Assembly: GCA_964517355.1 (NCBI GenBank)
Contig: CAZFCK010000107.1
Coordinates: 1 to 15,480 of the forward strand
Length of the DNA: 15,480 bases
Direction: 5' to 3'
From: CAZFCK01 sp964517355
Lineage (GTDB): Bacteria; Desulfobacterota; Desulfovibrionia; Desulfovibrionales; Desulfovibrionaceae
Shown here: one piece after another, positions 14,979-15,480 of the stretch
Numbering within the stretch: position 1 is the stretch's first letter
Layout: each line of letters starts with the position of its first letter
Notes under the pieces: model-generated
Seen by the model: only the letters and a program-made list of their open reading frames with translations
The model's database searches: none
Told to the model about the DNA's origin: nothing
Made by a program: the position numbers and the translations under genes

Positions 14979-15327
14979 TAAAGGGATACCGGGGGGACAA
15001 GCTCCAAGGCAAAGCAAATTTGAAGTGGGATAGTTAGGGGCTCCGCCCCAAGCCCCGCCAGGGGGGGAACGCTCCTGTATCCGCGGTTAGCATGTTTGAA
15101 TTCATAACTATCTCACATTTTTTTATTACAAAAAAAGTGCGAGAGGAGAAACCCTTTGAAAAAGGTTCTCCCCCCGGACCCCCCTTCCGAAACTTTCTAA
15201 TTTTGAAAAATAATCGTTAACGCCGTAACCCACAGGCGGGGCGTTGTGCGCCTTATGGATGGCAACGGTAGTGCTTACGTTTTCACCCTGGATATCTATC
15301 TGATTTAAAACACGATTTCATTAAAAT
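14979..15327. other. Repeat-filled region downstream of the glycosyltransferase
   Basis: No gene is seen. It holds a GGGGC/GCCCC hairpin (15037-15049) followed by C- and G-runs to 15067, the second-family hairpin (15139-15184), and a stretch at 15214-15325 that aligns, diverged, with the right-hand third of the 337-bp insertion (GCGCCTTATGGATGGCAAC against GCGCCTTACGGATGGCGAC, then similar AT-rich ends). This is probably an old relative of that element, ending beside the next palindrome repeat. No clear T-tract terminator for the glycosyltransferase is present. Confidence 0.55.
15139..15184. repeat. Second-family GC-rich hairpin, right copy
   Basis: GGAGAAACC pairs with GGTTCTCC across a CTTTGAAAAA centre, preceded by an A-run and GTGCGAGA exactly as at 157-171. 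The tail (15161-15184) is identical over 24 nt to 13573-13596 in the insertion. It thus joins modules seen in both other places. Confidence 0.7.
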
Positions 15328-15388
15328 GTTTTGGAGATTCTTAAGAACCTTTTTCAAAAGGTTCTTAAGCCGCCGGAGGCATTCCTAG
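15328..15388 (+). repeat. Palindrome repeat copy C, truncated on the right
   Basis: GTTTTGGAGATT, palindrome CTTAAGAACCTTTT..AAAAGGTTCTTAAG (15340-15369), GCCGCCGGAGGCATTCCT. It matches copy B up to GCATTCCT and then diverges abruptly. The expected TTTCAACG..GCTCTA end is missing and is replaced by the tandem hairpins starting at 15396. It provides the uninterrupted reference for the insertion in copy D. Confidence 0.8.
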
Positions 15389-15480
15389 TCATATACCCCC
15401 GGCAAAGCCGGGGGCTTGAAAATTATAACCGCTCAAAGCGGTTGAACACCGTTAGCCGCCTAAAGGCGGTCTTATCAGTA
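15389..15480. mobile_element. Three tandem hairpins, possible end of an IS200/IS605-type element
   Basis: Perfect stems CCCCCGGC/GCCGGGGG (15396-15414), AACCGCT/AGCGGTT (15427-15443) and GCCGCC/GGCGGT (15455-15470), each with a 3-4-nt A-rich loop and spaced about 12 nt apart. They begin just where repeat copy C is cut. IS200/IS605 elements have subterminal hairpins and no terminal inverted repeats, which fits. No transposase is visible because the window ends. A structured RNA or another repeat array is the alternative. Confidence 0.35.

Noticed and set aside
15389..15480. CRISPR array suggested by the regularly spaced hairpins at the right edge
   Set aside because: The three stems differ in sequence, spacing is only about 12 nt and there are no repeated direct units with unique spacers.

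Overview
The window reads as a piece of a chromosome from a sulfate-reducing deltaproteobacterium of the Desulfovibrio type (Desulfovibrionaceae). The basis is a very large phosphoenolpyruvate-synthase-like gene next to a zinc-ribbon-tailed pyruvate carboxylase (from memory, the same neighbours as DVU1833/DVU1834 in D. vulgaris), a pseudouridine synthase fused to dephospho-CoA kinase, and GC-rich hairpin repeats between genes. The organism call is inference, not a database match. All seven protein genes belong to recognisable families. I see no CRISPR array, toxin-antitoxin pair, phage gene, tRNA or rRNA, and no obviously new multi-gene system.

Left half (282-9034, minus strand, read right to left): biotin-protein ligase (birA), pyruvate carboxylase (pyc) and a PEP-synthase-like protein. 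BirA would attach biotin to the carboxylase. The carboxylase makes oxaloacetate from pyruvate, and the PEP-synthase-like protein would make PEP from pyruvate. Together they form a module for feeding pyruvate (for instance from lactate) into the TCA branch and gluconeogenesis. An intrinsic terminator lies after pyc and a candidate sigma-54 promoter lies before the PEP-synthase-like gene, so the last gene is probably transcribed separately.

Right half: a plus-strand polysaccharide flippase (9240-10652). A minus-strand pair follows, made of the pseudouridine synthase/CoaE fusion and a diacylglycerol-kinase-family lipid kinase that overlap by ATGA. Next is a plus-strand WaaE-like glycosyltransferase (14193-14978). 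Flippase, lipid kinase and glycosyltransferase all point to the cell envelope, but they are not one operon.

The unusual material is between genes. A dispersed repeat built on the palindrome CTTAAGAACCTTTTT/AAAAAGGTTCTTAAG occurs at 10794-10875, 15328-15388 and, inverted, 13451-13519, with a partial relative at 106-143. A second hairpin family (GCGAG-GGGG-AACCC arms) occurs at 166-207, 13737-13830 and 15139-15184. One palindrome copy is split by a 337-bp insertion (13520-13856) with 14-bp perfect terminal inverted repeats and a CTTAAG duplication; the uninterrupted copy at 15328-15388 serves as the empty site. The same repeat copy sits against the start of the pseudouridine synthase gene, where no ATG, GTG or TTG can start the complete protein, and where the repeat itself offers a GGAGG followed by an in-frame ATT. 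At the far right the palindrome repeat is cut off and followed by three tandem hairpins that look like the end of an IS200/IS605-type element running out of the window.
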